Positions 53,084 to 60,873 of a DNA stretch of 64,000 nt are shown here, one piece after another. The stretch is from the NCBI RefSeq assembly GCF_019396345.1, contig NZ_JAHKRM010000009.1:62001-126000 (forward strand). Direction: 5' to 3'. Under the pieces are notes generated by a model, which saw only the letters and a program-made list of their open reading frames with translations, was not told the DNA's origin and did no database searches. The position numbers and the translations under genes are program-made. The stretch's first letter is position 1; each line of letters opens with the position of its first letter. The stretch is from Nonomuraea guangzhouensis (lineage in GTDB: Bacteria > Actinomycetota > Actinomycetes > Streptosporangiales > Streptosporangiaceae).

Positions 53084-54118
53084 TCAGGACCCGGCGAGCT
53101 GGGCTCGGGCCTGGTCGATGGTGGCGATGATCGAGACGGTCTCCTCCAGTGTGTGCACGGGCGACTCGGTGCGGCCCTCGCCGACGAATCGGGCCAGGGC
53201 GGTCGCCTCCCAGGAGAGTCCGGCGAAGCCGCGCAGCCCGGTCGGGTCGCTCCACCGCAGCGTCGGCGAGAAGTGGTCAGCACCGGACAGGGTGAACGAG
53301 GTCGGCGTGTAGAAGGCGCCGTCGATGCTGATCGTCGCCTCGGTCCCGGCGATCACTCCGGTCATCGCGGTGCGCGCCTGGAGGGACGAGTACAGCGTCG
53401 ACAGCGCACCCCGCTCGTGCGTGAGCACGAGCGTCGAGTACGCGTCCACTCCGGTATCCGTCATCCCGCCGACCGCGACGACCCGCGTGGGGGCGCCGAG
53501 GACCATCGAGGAGAGCTGCACCGGGTAGACGCCCAGATCCAGCAGCGCCCCGCCACCTTGCTCGGGACGGTAGAGCCGGTGCTGCGGATCCGCGGTGATC
53601 GCCTGCCCGTGGTCGGCCAGTACCGCCCGCACGTTCCCGAGCACTCCGTCGGCGAGGAGCTTGCGGATCACCGAGGTCTGCGGCAGGTACCGGCTCCACA
53701 TCGCCTCCATCACCAGCACGCCGGCAGTCTGCGCCGCTTCCGCGAGGGTGCGCGCCTCCGCCGCGGTGACGGTGATCGGCTTCTCGATGAGCACGTGTTT
53801 GCCCGCCGCGATCGCCGCCAGCCCGACCGCGAGATGCGCGCTCTGCGGGGTCGCCACGTAGACGACATCCACCTCCGGATGGCGTACGAGCTGCTCGGTG
53901 GAACCCAGCACGTACTCGATTCCGTGCTCGGTCGCGAACGCCTGCGCCCGCTCGACCGAGCGCGACGACACCGCCACCAGCCGCTGCGCCGTGTGAGCGC
54001 GCAGAGCCTTGGCGAACTCGCCCGCGATCCAACCCGGCCCGACGATGCCCCACCGCAGCGACGGCTCGCCGCTGCCGGGAAGGTAGAGATCTGGGTCGGG
54101 CAGATGGGAAGGCAGCAT
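53084..54118 (-). CDS. Gfo/Idh/MocA-family oxidoreductase
   Basis: 344 residues from ATG 54118 (the open frame extends upstream across the operators and is rejected). Rossmann motif WGIVGPGWIAGEFAKAL, then the catalytic Lys motif GKHVLIEKPITVT and the second domain with GGGALLDLGVYPVQLSSMV. Uses NAD(P) to oxidise or reduce sugars or sugar alcohols, often at C3. First gene of the second sugar operon, divergent from the MFS transporter with two palindromic operators between. Confidence 0.9.
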   Translation of the reverse strand: MLPSHLPDPDLYLPGSGEPSLRWGIVGPGWIAGEFAKALRAHTAQRLVAVSSRSVERAQAFATEHGIEYVLGSTEQLVRHPEVDVVYVATPQSAHLAVGLAAIAAGKHVLIEKPITVTAAEARTLAEAAQTAGVLVMEAMWSRYLPQTSVIRKLLADGVLGNVRAVLADHGQAITADPQHRLYRPEQGGGALLDLGVYPVQLSSMVLGAPTRVVAVGGMTDTGVDAYSTLVLTHERGALSTLYSSLQARTAMTGVIAGTEATISIDGAFYTPTSFTLSGADHFSPTLRWSDPTGLRGFAGLSWEATALARFVGEGRTESPVHTLEETVSIIATIDQARAQLAGS

Positions 54119-54154
54119 GCCCACGCTCCAATTCACCACACTATAGAAAAAGGA

Positions 54155-54212
54155 GTTAGCACGAGCTAACGTAAGGACGGCCTTCAGGTTAGCACGAGCT
54201 AAACGAGCTAAA
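54155..54212. promoter_or_regulatory. Tandem LacI-type operators in the divergent sugar promoter
   Basis: GTTAGCACGAGCTAAC (54155-54170) is a perfect dyad with 6-nt arms; GTTAGCACGAGCTAAA (54188-54203) is a near-copy 33 bp on; a third half-copy ACGAGCTAAA follows at 54203-54212. A -10-like TATAGT for the leftward gene lies at 54141-54146 on the minus strand. The LacI regulator encoded at 56280-57332 is the obvious candidate ligand. Confidence 0.65.
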
Positions 54213-54267
54213 TCGGTCATGGTTGACTGCGTCGCTGAGGGCTCCAGTCCTTCTCAAGGAGGCGTCG

Positions 54268-55530
54268 GTGGCTACAGATCTGCCGGCTCACCCGTCCACG
54301 ACCCCGATCCCAGCGGAGCCGGTACGCACCTGGTATCTCGGCGTTCTCGGGCTCGCGCAGTTCGGGATCTTCGTGGCGATCCTCTCACCCGTGTTCATCA
54401 GCATGCAGCTCAAAGCGCAGGAGATGAACCCGGCCGACCCCGCATCGGTGGTCGGCACGGTCCTGCCCATCGGCGCGCTCGGTGCTCTCATCGCCAATCC
54501 GGTCTTCGGGGCCCTCAGCGATGCGACGAAGACTCGATGGGGACGGCGCAAGCCGTGGCTCGTCGGCGGCATCAGCGCACTTCTGGCCGGCCTGGCGTGG
54601 GTATCGGCCAGCACGAGCGTGCTGATGCTGACCCTCGCTTGGCTGGTGTGCCAGCTCGCCTCCAACGCCGCTTCGGCGGCCTTGATCGCGAGCTTCGCCG
54701 ACAACGTCCCCGAGGCGCAGCGAGGACGCGCCTCAAGCGTGTTCGCACTCGCTCAGAACGTGTCGATCCTCGTCGGCAGTTACGGCGCTGTCCTGCTCGT
54801 CCACAATCTGCCGGTCCTGTTCGTCGTCCCCGGCATCGTCGGTGTCGTCTGCGTCGTCGTCTACGTACTCGTCTCGCCGGATCGCATCCCTGACACGCCG
54901 CCCCGCCCGTTCTCGTTCGCGCGGATCATCGGCATGTTCTGGACGAACCCCATCAAGCACCCCGACTTTGGGCTCGCGTGGTGGTCAAGGTTCCTGATCA
55001 TCTTCGCCTCGATGCTGTTCGCCACCTACCGGCTCCTCTACATGCAGGACCACCTCGGCCTCAAGGCGGAGGAGGCCGTCCCCGCGGTCGCGAACGGCGT
55101 GCTCTTCTACACGATCGCACTCATGATCGGCACCGCCGTCTCGGGGTGGCTCTCGGACAGGCTGCGCCACCGGAAGATCTTCGTCGCCGGCTCCACCTTC
55201 GTGTTCGGCGTCGGCCTGGTCATGCTCGCCTTCGTGGACAGCGTCGGCGGGTTCTACATGGCCGAGGTGGTCATGGGCCTCGCGTTCGGCATCTATGCCG
55301 CGGTCGACACCGCCCTCGTCGTCGATGTCCTTCCCGACGCCGACAATCCAGGTAAGGATCTCGGCGTCATGAACATCGCCAACTCCCTGCCGCAATCCCT
55401 CGCGCCCGCATGCGGGCTCCTCCTGCTCGGCATCGGCGGCGGCGACAACTACCCGGCGCTCCTGTGGGGCGCCGGGATCGTGTCGCTCGTCGGCGCGCTC
55501 GTCGTCATCCCCATCCGAGGCGTTCGCTAG
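54268..55530 (+). CDS. MFS transporter (sugar-type)
   Basis: 420 residues from a GTG at 54268 with AAGGAGG 5 nt upstream. About 12 membrane segments, and the loop 2-3 motif GALSDATKTRWGRRKPWLVG of the GPH/sugar-like MFS class. It is divergent from the Gfo/Idh gene under the shared operators, so it probably imports the substrate of that operon. Confidence 0.9.
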   Translation: MATDLPAHPSTTPIPAEPVRTWYLGVLGLAQFGIFVAILSPVFISMQLKAQEMNPADPASVVGTVLPIGALGALIANPVFGALSDATKTRWGRRKPWLVGGISALLAGLAWVSASTSVLMLTLAWLVCQLASNAASAALIASFADNVPEAQRGRASSVFALAQNVSILVGSYGAVLLVHNLPVLFVVPGIVGVVCVVVYVLVSPDRIPDTPPRPFSFARIIGMFWTNPIKHPDFGLAWWSRFLIIFASMLFATYRLLYMQDHLGLKAEEAVPAVANGVLFYTIALMIGTAVSGWLSDRLRHRKIFVAGSTFVFGVGLVMLAFVDSVGGFYMAEVVMGLAFGIYAAVDTALVVDVLPDADNPGKDLGVMNIANSLPQSLAPACGLLLLGIGGGDNYPALLWGAGIVSLVGALVVIPIRGVR

Positions 55531-55564
55531 CGCTCTGACCGCATGGCTTCGCCGTGGTGGCGGT

Positions 55565-55582
55565 CGTCCGCTGGGGCGGACG
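55565..55582 (+). terminator. Hairpin after the MFS gene
   Basis: CGTCCGC-TGGG-GCGGACG, a perfect 7-bp stem with 4-nt loop in the 96-bp gap between the convergent MFS and GNAT genes. No T-run follows, so a terminator role is likely but unproven. Confidence 0.45.
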
Positions 55583-55626
55583 CCTGTCGCCGCCGTAGCC
55601 TGATCAAACGATCCCAGCGGAGAACG

Positions 55627-56166
55627 TCAGATCCTCGCACTACGGGCGATGCGGTACAGCACGTTCGGACGCAGCGGCCCTTCGGGCTCGGTGGGGTCGT
55701 CGAAGTCGTCGGCCGGGTCCCGGGTCATGCCGATCCGGCGCATCACCGCCTGGGAACGAAGGTTGGTGGCCGTTGTGACAGCGAGGATCTCAGGAAGCTC
55801 AAGAGCGTCGAAGCCGTGGGCCAGGACTGTCAGCGCGGCCTCGGTAGCGTAGCCCTGGCCCCAGGCCGAGCGGGCGAGCCGCCAGCCGATCTCCACTCCC
55901 GTGAACGGCATGTAGTCGTCCACTGCATCCAAGCCTGCGAAGCCGATGAACTCGCCCGTGGCCTCCACCTCGACCGCCCACCACCCGTAGCCTCGCTGGT
56001 CGAACTCGGCCTGAAATCGCGACACCGAGGCATCGCTCTGTTCGCGGGTGAGCAGGTCGCCCAAGTGCTCCCGGACTTCGGGATCGGCATTCATCGCCGC
56101 CCACGGTTCGAGGTCGGAGTCACGCCATCGGCGCAAGATGAGGCGATCGGTACGCAGTTCAGACAT
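55627..56166 (-). CDS. GNAT-family N-acetyltransferase (RimJ/RimL-like)
   Basis: 179 residues from ATG 56166. LRTDRLILRRWRDSDLEPWA at the start, acetyl-CoA motif A in IGWRLARSAWGQGYATEAAL, and TTATNLRSQAVMRRIGM are standard for Acetyltransf_3 proteins. The acceptor is unknown; members acetylate ribosomal proteins or small amines. It is monocistronic and convergent with the MFS gene. Confidence 0.9.
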   Translation of the reverse strand: MSELRTDRLILRRWRDSDLEPWAAMNADPEVREHLGDLLTREQSDASVSRFQAEFDQRGYGWWAVEVEATGEFIGFAGLDAVDDYMPFTGVEIGWRLARSAWGQGYATEAALTVLAHGFDALELPEILAVTTATNLRSQAVMRRIGMTRDPADDFDDPTEPEGPLRPNVLYRIARSARI

Positions 56167-56279
56167 GCCGCCCAGCCAACATGAGCCCTGGTCCCGGGGC
56201 AATCACTTTTCTCCTGCGTGACACCGCCGCCCAGAACCACAGATCGCTCCCAGCGTGAGCGAAGCGCCCACCGACCCGG

Positions 56280-57332
56280 CTACGGGCCGGTCCGGGCTCT
56301 GCCCGTCGACTCCCGTACCACTAACCTCGTCGGCGTCGCGCTGACACGGCGCGGCCTGTCATGACCCTCCAGCCGATCCAGTACCGACGACAAGGTCGCC
56401 TCGACTGTCGCCTCGACATCCTGATGCACGGACGTCAGCTGGTGATACGACAGCGATGCCACATAGCTGTCATCGAACCCGACCACCGAGATTTCGCCGG
56501 GCACATTGACGTTCGCCCGCGCGAACACCGCCAGCACACCCGCCGCACACTGGTCACCGCAGCACACCACAGCAGTCGGCCGGTGGCTTCGTCCCAAGAT
56601 ATGCCGCGCGGCAGTGGCACCGTCTTCCTCGGAGAAGTCGCTCTCGAGCACCTCGGCGCGCTCCGTGAGCCCAACTGCGGCCATCGCACTCCGGTAGGCC
56701 TCCGCACGAACATGGCCCACAGTTCCACCTCGTCCGCCGACATAGACGATGTCGCGATGCCCGAGCTCCACGAGGTGCTCGACCGCCAGACGAAGCCCCT
56801 CGATCTCATCGACATGGACGTTGTCGACATCGAGCTCGTCCACCCACTCCCCGAGCCACACCACAGGCACAAGCTCGCGCGCATCCGCGAGGACGCGCGA
56901 CGTCGGATCTGGATTGAACGCGACCAGCGCCTCGACCCGCTCCTCCATCAGCTCCGCGACCACCACGTCGGTCGGCCGGTCCGACGTCGCCGGCCCCAGC
57001 ACCAGCCCGAAACCTCGTTCCGCGGCACGAATGAACAAGCGCTCGATAACGCGTACCTGGAACGGATTGCGCATCCAGAACAGCGCACCGATCAGCCGCG
57101 TACGGTTCTGGCGCAGCAGCCGCGCTGACGCATTCGGCCGGTAGCCAAGCTCATCAGCCGCAGCCAGGATCCGCTCTCTCGACTCTTCACTCGGCCCCGG
57201 AACGCCTCTCATCACGAGCGAGACCAACTGCCGCGAAACCCCTAGATGGTCCGCGACATCTTTCATCGTCGGGAGCCGGCCCGTGCCGCTGCCCGCTCGA
57301 CGTTTCTGCGCGCCACCTACTCCGGTCGCCAT
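56280..57332 (-). CDS. LacI-family transcriptional regulator
   Basis: 350 residues from ATG 57332 (57350 is an alternative). HTH: TMKDVADHLGVSRQLVSLVM then GYRPNASARLLRQNRTRLIG. A sugar-binding-like effector domain follows with GHRDIVYVGGRGG and ISVVGFDDSYVASL. It probably controls the divergent Gfo/Idh-MFS promoter 2 kb away through the GTTAGC...GCTAAC operators. No similar operator was spotted before its own start. Confidence 0.9.
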   Translation of the reverse strand: MATGVGGAQKRRAGSGTGRLPTMKDVADHLGVSRQLVSLVMRGVPGPSEESRERILAAADELGYRPNASARLLRQNRTRLIGALFWMRNPFQVRVIERLFIRAAERGFGLVLGPATSDRPTDVVVAELMEERVEALVAFNPDPTSRVLADARELVPVVWLGEWVDELDVDNVHVDEIEGLRLAVEHLVELGHRDIVYVGGRGGTVGHVRAEAYRSAMAAVGLTERAEVLESDFSEEDGATAARHILGRSHRPTAVVCCGDQCAAGVLAVFARANVNVPGEISVVGFDDSYVASLSYHQLTSVHQDVEATVEATLSSVLDRLEGHDRPRRVSATPTRLVVRESTGRARTGP

Positions 57333-57647
57333 GGACCCAGTATCTCGCACGTGCCAACTCGGCCGAGTCCGTGCGACGGAGACATCGCCCCCGGCTCACC
57401 ACCGCGGCCGGAAGCCCCTGAAGCCGCTACTCCCCCGGCGACCACGACTCGTGCGAGCAGTTCATTCCGGCTCCGAGCTCGCCGGTCACCTCGACGGCAC
57501 CCGCCCCGTCGGCTCCAACGGGGCGGCCTCGGCCGGGCAGAATCTGGCCGCCTGGGCTGTCATCGACGACCACTCATCGTTACGGCGAGACCGTATCGCC
57601 AGGGGGCCGCCTGTCATGCCATGGTGCTGGACCCTAGGATCCGAGAC

Positions 57648-58268
57648 GTGGCCAGATACTTCGATCTTCATCCGGACAATCCCCAGCCTCGCCTGATCAG
57701 CCAGATCGCCGAGATCCTGCGGACGGACGGGCTCATCGCCTACCCCACCGACTCGTGCTATGCCCTTGGATGCCGACCGGGCAACAAGGAGGGCCTTGAC
57801 CGGATCAGGGAGATCCGCGGCCTTGGCAGCGACCACCACTTCACCCTGGTATGCCGGGACTTCGCCCAATTCGGGCAGTTCGTTCATCTGAGCAATGCGC
57901 TGTTCCGCCAGGTCAAGGCGGCGACTCCCGGCGGTTACACGTTCATTCTGCCCGCGACGAAGGAGGTGCCGCGGCGGCTGCTGCATCCCCGGAAGAAGAC
58001 GGTCGGCGTTCGCATCCCTGATCACGTCGTCACCCAGGCGCTGCTGGCCGAGCTCGGCGAGCCGCTGGTGTCCAGCACCCTGCTGCTGCCCGGCGAGACC
58101 GAACCTTCGACGCAGGGCTGGGAGATCAAGGAGCGGCTCGACCACATGGTGGACGCGGTCATCGACTCCGGCGAATGCGGCGCCACTCCGACGACCGTCA
58201 TCGACTTCTCGCAGGAGGAACCCGAGATTCTCCGCCGGGGCGCGGGAGACACGTCCCTGTTCGAATAG
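57648..58268 (+). CDS. YciO/Sua5 (threonylcarbamoyl-AMP synthase-like) protein
   Basis: 206 residues from the GTG at 57648 (ARYFDLHPDNPQPRLISQIA follows); this matches the start and 206-aa length I recall for E. coli YciO, though an ATG at 57621 is also possible. YrdC-fold motifs: YPTDSCYALGC, HHFTLVCRDF, LPATKEVPRRLLHPRKKTVG. Sua5/TsaC make the tRNA t6A precursor, but the YciO branch has weak or unclear activity. The last codons lie within a 20-bp inverted repeat. Confidence 0.85.
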   Translation: MARYFDLHPDNPQPRLISQIAEILRTDGLIAYPTDSCYALGCRPGNKEGLDRIREIRGLGSDHHFTLVCRDFAQFGQFVHLSNALFRQVKAATPGGYTFILPATKEVPRRLLHPRKKTVGVRIPDHVVTQALLAELGEPLVSSTLLLPGETEPSTQGWEIKERLDHMVDAVIDSGECGATPTTVIDFSQEEPEILRRGAGDTSLFE

Positions 58269-58303
58269 GCGATGGCAGCGGTCTCGCCTATTCGAACAGG
58301 GAC
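58253..58303. terminator. Long perfect hairpin spanning the YciO stop codon
   Basis: Two 20-nt arms (58253-58272 and 58284-58303) are perfect reverse complements with an 11-nt loop; the first begins GTCCCTGTTCG and includes the TAG stop. It lies between convergent genes and probably acts as a bidirectional terminator. There is no T-tract. Confidence 0.6.
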
Positions 58304-58355
58304 ATGGCTCACCGCGACCATGAGCCGAGACCGGCAGGGCGAGCCGACGACGGCC

Positions 58356-59141
58356 TCACCGGCCGCTGCCGGGCTGGTCGGCGGTCACCGCCTCACCACG
58401 CGACAACCTCCGGCCTCGCAACGCCGTCCAGCCGTGCCAGGCGAGCACGTAGCAGGCAAGTATCAACGCTGCTCCGTCGACCCCACCCAAGATCGTGCTT
58501 CGTACCAGGTCGTAGTCGCTCACCGCGGCACGATCCGAGGCCGCCCCGCGAGCGGCGCCCGCTGCCATGGCCAGCACGGCCGCAGCCAGCACCACGCCGC
58601 GCGCCCGGCCCAGCACCACCCCCGGGGCCCGCCCAGGCCAGACCGGCGCGCGCCGGTACCACAGCACGAGCCATCCGGCGAGGATCACCAGGCCGCCTGC
58701 CGAGCTGACGTACATCAGGATGTTGAACACCCGGTGCGCGCCGATGACCGGCTGCCGCAAGGCCTGCCAGTGCTGCACCGCGAACCCGCCGACCTGCGTG
58801 AATGCGTCCCAGAGCAGATGCGTGGCCATCCCGGCGAGCAGCGCGGCCACCACCGCCGCGGGCGTCGGCCGCGTCGGCTCCGGCAGCCGGGCACGCAGCC
58901 CGGCGGGAGCCAGCGCGGTCAGCGGCGCCCGCAGCACCTGGTGGAACACCACCAGCAGCACCACACCTGCCGGCAGGCCCAGGACAAGCGGTCCCCACCA
59001 CGCGTGCGTGCTCGCCGACGAGAACGGTAGCGGCAGATAGTACGGCGCGTCGGGCAGCACGGCCCCGATGGCCAGCGCCGACGACGGCAGCCATCGCCGC
59101 ACCGGCAAGATCGCTGCAATATGGCTCACAGTGAAGGGCAC
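58356..59141 (-). CDS. DUF4184 family membrane protein
   Basis: 261 residues from ATG 59141. The N-terminus MPFTVSHIAAILPVRRWLPS, then AIGAVLPDAPYY and GMATHLLWDAFTQ with the conserved His are typical of DUF4184 integral membrane proteins. Six or seven hydrophobic segments are visible. Function unknown; resembles YdjM-like metal-dependent hydrolases in its His/Asp motifs. Confidence 0.85.
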   Translation of the reverse strand: MPFTVSHIAAILPVRRWLPSSALAIGAVLPDAPYYLPLPFSSASTHAWWGPLVLGLPAGVVLLVVFHQVLRAPLTALAPAGLRARLPEPTRPTPAAVVAALLAGMATHLLWDAFTQVGGFAVQHWQALRQPVIGAHRVFNILMYVSSAGGLVILAGWLVLWYRRAPVWPGRAPGVVLGRARGVVLAAAVLAMAAGAARGAASDRAAVSDYDLVRSTILGGVDGAALILACYVLAWHGWTALRGRRLSRGEAVTADQPGSGR

Positions 59142-59222
59142 ACGCCATTATCGGGCCGTGCACGCCGGCCTGGCCGAAGCCGCGTTCCTCTTTAGGCTGT
59201 CAGCTCGGTGACCGTGTCGGTC

Positions 59223-59594
59223 TCAGAGCTTGCGGATCGATACGGCGTTGTCGCCGATCCCGCCGCCTCGGGCGTACACGCACAGGTAGGTCTGTACGAC
59301 GGCGACGACGGTCCAGCCGGGTGGCGCCGACTGGACGCCGCAGATGATGAGTGTGCGGCCGGAGGTGTGATGCAGGTGGTCACCGTGCCGCCGGCGGAGG
59401 TGTCGCTGATGACCTGGATGGTTCTCGTGTTGTAGTAGATGGTGCCGGGTTGGCCACACTGGTACCAGTCGAAGTAGGCCGTCGGCATCGAGCTGGTGGG
59501 GATGGGGCCGAGCATCTGCGTCGATGCCCCTGCCGGGGAGGGAGAAAGACACATGACGGTGGCCGCCGCGACGACGATGGCGGTCAGCCATCAT
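59223..59594 (-). pseudogene. Small secreted protein, frameshifted
   Basis: The minus strand encodes LTAIVVAAATVMCLSPSPAG A (a signal peptide ending in an AGA site), then QMLGPIPTSSMPTAYFDWYQ and IYYNTRTIQVISDTSAGGTV in one frame. After a frameshift near 59356 it continues SGRTLIICGVQSAPPGWTVV then YLCVYARGGGIGDNAVSIRK to TGA at 59223. A second frameshift separates the signal peptide from the nearest ATG (59594). It looks like an exported actinobacterial protein of about 115 residues that is now broken, or affected by sequence errors. Confidence 0.5.
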
Positions 59595-59827
59595 TACTGA
59601 GCATCTGCCTCCGAGAAATGCATACTGCGCGTTTCGGGAAAAGCCGCGATACGCCCCGCCATAAATTGGATATGCGTCTCCCCTATTTAAGGTAGTGCCC
59701 CCATTGCCCCGCGCTCTGCTGGTCGGCGGCGACGATGGGACGGTGCGCCGATCGTTATCTTGGGTTGTTGTCTCTTTCCGTACGGTCGTAGCCTCACCGT
59801 GATCCGATTGCGGCATGATCTTCCCGC
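59595..59827. other. Intergenic, relatively AT-rich
   Basis: No gene is evident. The composition is less GC-rich than elsewhere, so promoters for the two flanking secreted-protein genes probably lie here, but I cannot point to a clear -35/-10 pair. Confidence 0.35.
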
Positions 59828-60565
59828 ATGAGGAAAACGATCTCTGTCTTAGTCGTCTGCGGCGCCTTCCTGGTGGGCGCGGCCCCCGCCCAGGCCCAGA
59901 CCGCGCCCAAGGACCCGGTGCGCGCGCTGAAGAGCAAACTCATCCCCGGTCACGGTGTCCGGTACACCGAGATCGCCAACTGGTCCGACGGCACCGAGAC
60001 TTCACAGGCATACAACACAAAGGGCGTCCTGCAGTTCGGAAAGAAGGGGCTGGCCGCGTACGACATCGCCAGCACCGCGTATGACGACGAGAAGGACCGC
60101 GTCATCTACAACGGCAAGGCCACGTACTACTCCGGCGCCCTCGCCGGAGACCTGCCCAAGGGCAAGACCTGGCTCAAGGCGTCCGGCGGCGGCGGCATGC
60201 CCAGCGAGTACGACCAGGTCCTCAACCCCACCGAGCCCACCACGTTGTCGGCATTGCTCGAGAAGGGCAGTAAGAGCGGGAACACGGTCACCGGCACGAT
60301 CACCTTCAAGGACCTGCGCAAGGCGTCCGCCTGGTTCTCCCGCTCGGACCTCCGCTCCTGGGCCTCGGACACAGAGGTCTCCTACAAGCTGACGCTCAAC
60401 ACGGCCGGCCTGGTCAGCAAACTGTGGAGCTCCTACACGGCCAAGGGCGTCTCGAAGGGCTACGAAAACTTCGAGGACAGCACCGTCGTCGTGGACACCC
60501 GCTACACCGGCTGGGGCACCAAGGCGTCGATCAAAACGCCCAACCCCAAGACCGTCGCCAAGTGA
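59828..60565 (+). CDS. Secreted LppX/LprG-like protein
   Basis: 245 residues from ATG 59828. Signal peptide MRKTISVLVVCGAFLVGAAP AQA with probable cleavage after AQA; no lipobox Cys, so it is secreted rather than lipid-anchored. The mature part (VRYTEIANWSDGTETSQAYN, AYDIASTAYDDEKDRVIYNG, SYKLTLNTAGLVSKLW) has the shape of actinobacterial lipid-carrier-like LppX/LprAFG folds, judged by pattern only. Function unknown. Confidence 0.75.
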   Translation: MRKTISVLVVCGAFLVGAAPAQAQTAPKDPVRALKSKLIPGHGVRYTEIANWSDGTETSQAYNTKGVLQFGKKGLAAYDIASTAYDDEKDRVIYNGKATYYSGALAGDLPKGKTWLKASGGGGMPSEYDQVLNPTEPTTLSALLEKGSKSGNTVTGTITFKDLRKASAWFSRSDLRSWASDTEVSYKLTLNTAGLVSKLWSSYTAKGVSKGYENFEDSTVVVDTRYTGWGTKASIKTPNPKTVAK

Positions 60566-60873
60566 CCTTGTTCCAGGCGTCACGACCGGCACGAGCGTAA
60601 ACGCGAAGGGCACCGGCCTCTGCTTCGAGGGCGCGCAAGCCGCCCTCGGCTTGGCGGACTGCTGCGGCGAGGGCGTCCAAGTGGGCTGCTGGGAGGCTTC
60701 CGGCACCGGTATGTCGTCGCGGGCGGTTGGAACGTTCGACCGGGACGTGATCGCCCGGTCGCGGGCCGAGGTGGCCGCCGACCTCCGGCGGCACCGTCGG
60801 CTCACCGGTCCGCTCCTACCCGGAGGCCAACGTCCCTGGACGGGACCCCGAGTGCACGCGACCATGACTTCAT
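60566..60873. other. Intergenic with a doubtful minus-strand ORF
   Basis: A minus-strand frame (about 60794 to 60531) contains a coiled-coil-like LDALAAAVRQAEGGLRALEA then RVYARAGRDAWNKVT, which could be a C-terminal scrap of a lost gene; it overlaps the end of the secreted-protein gene. No confident gene. Confidence 0.3.
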
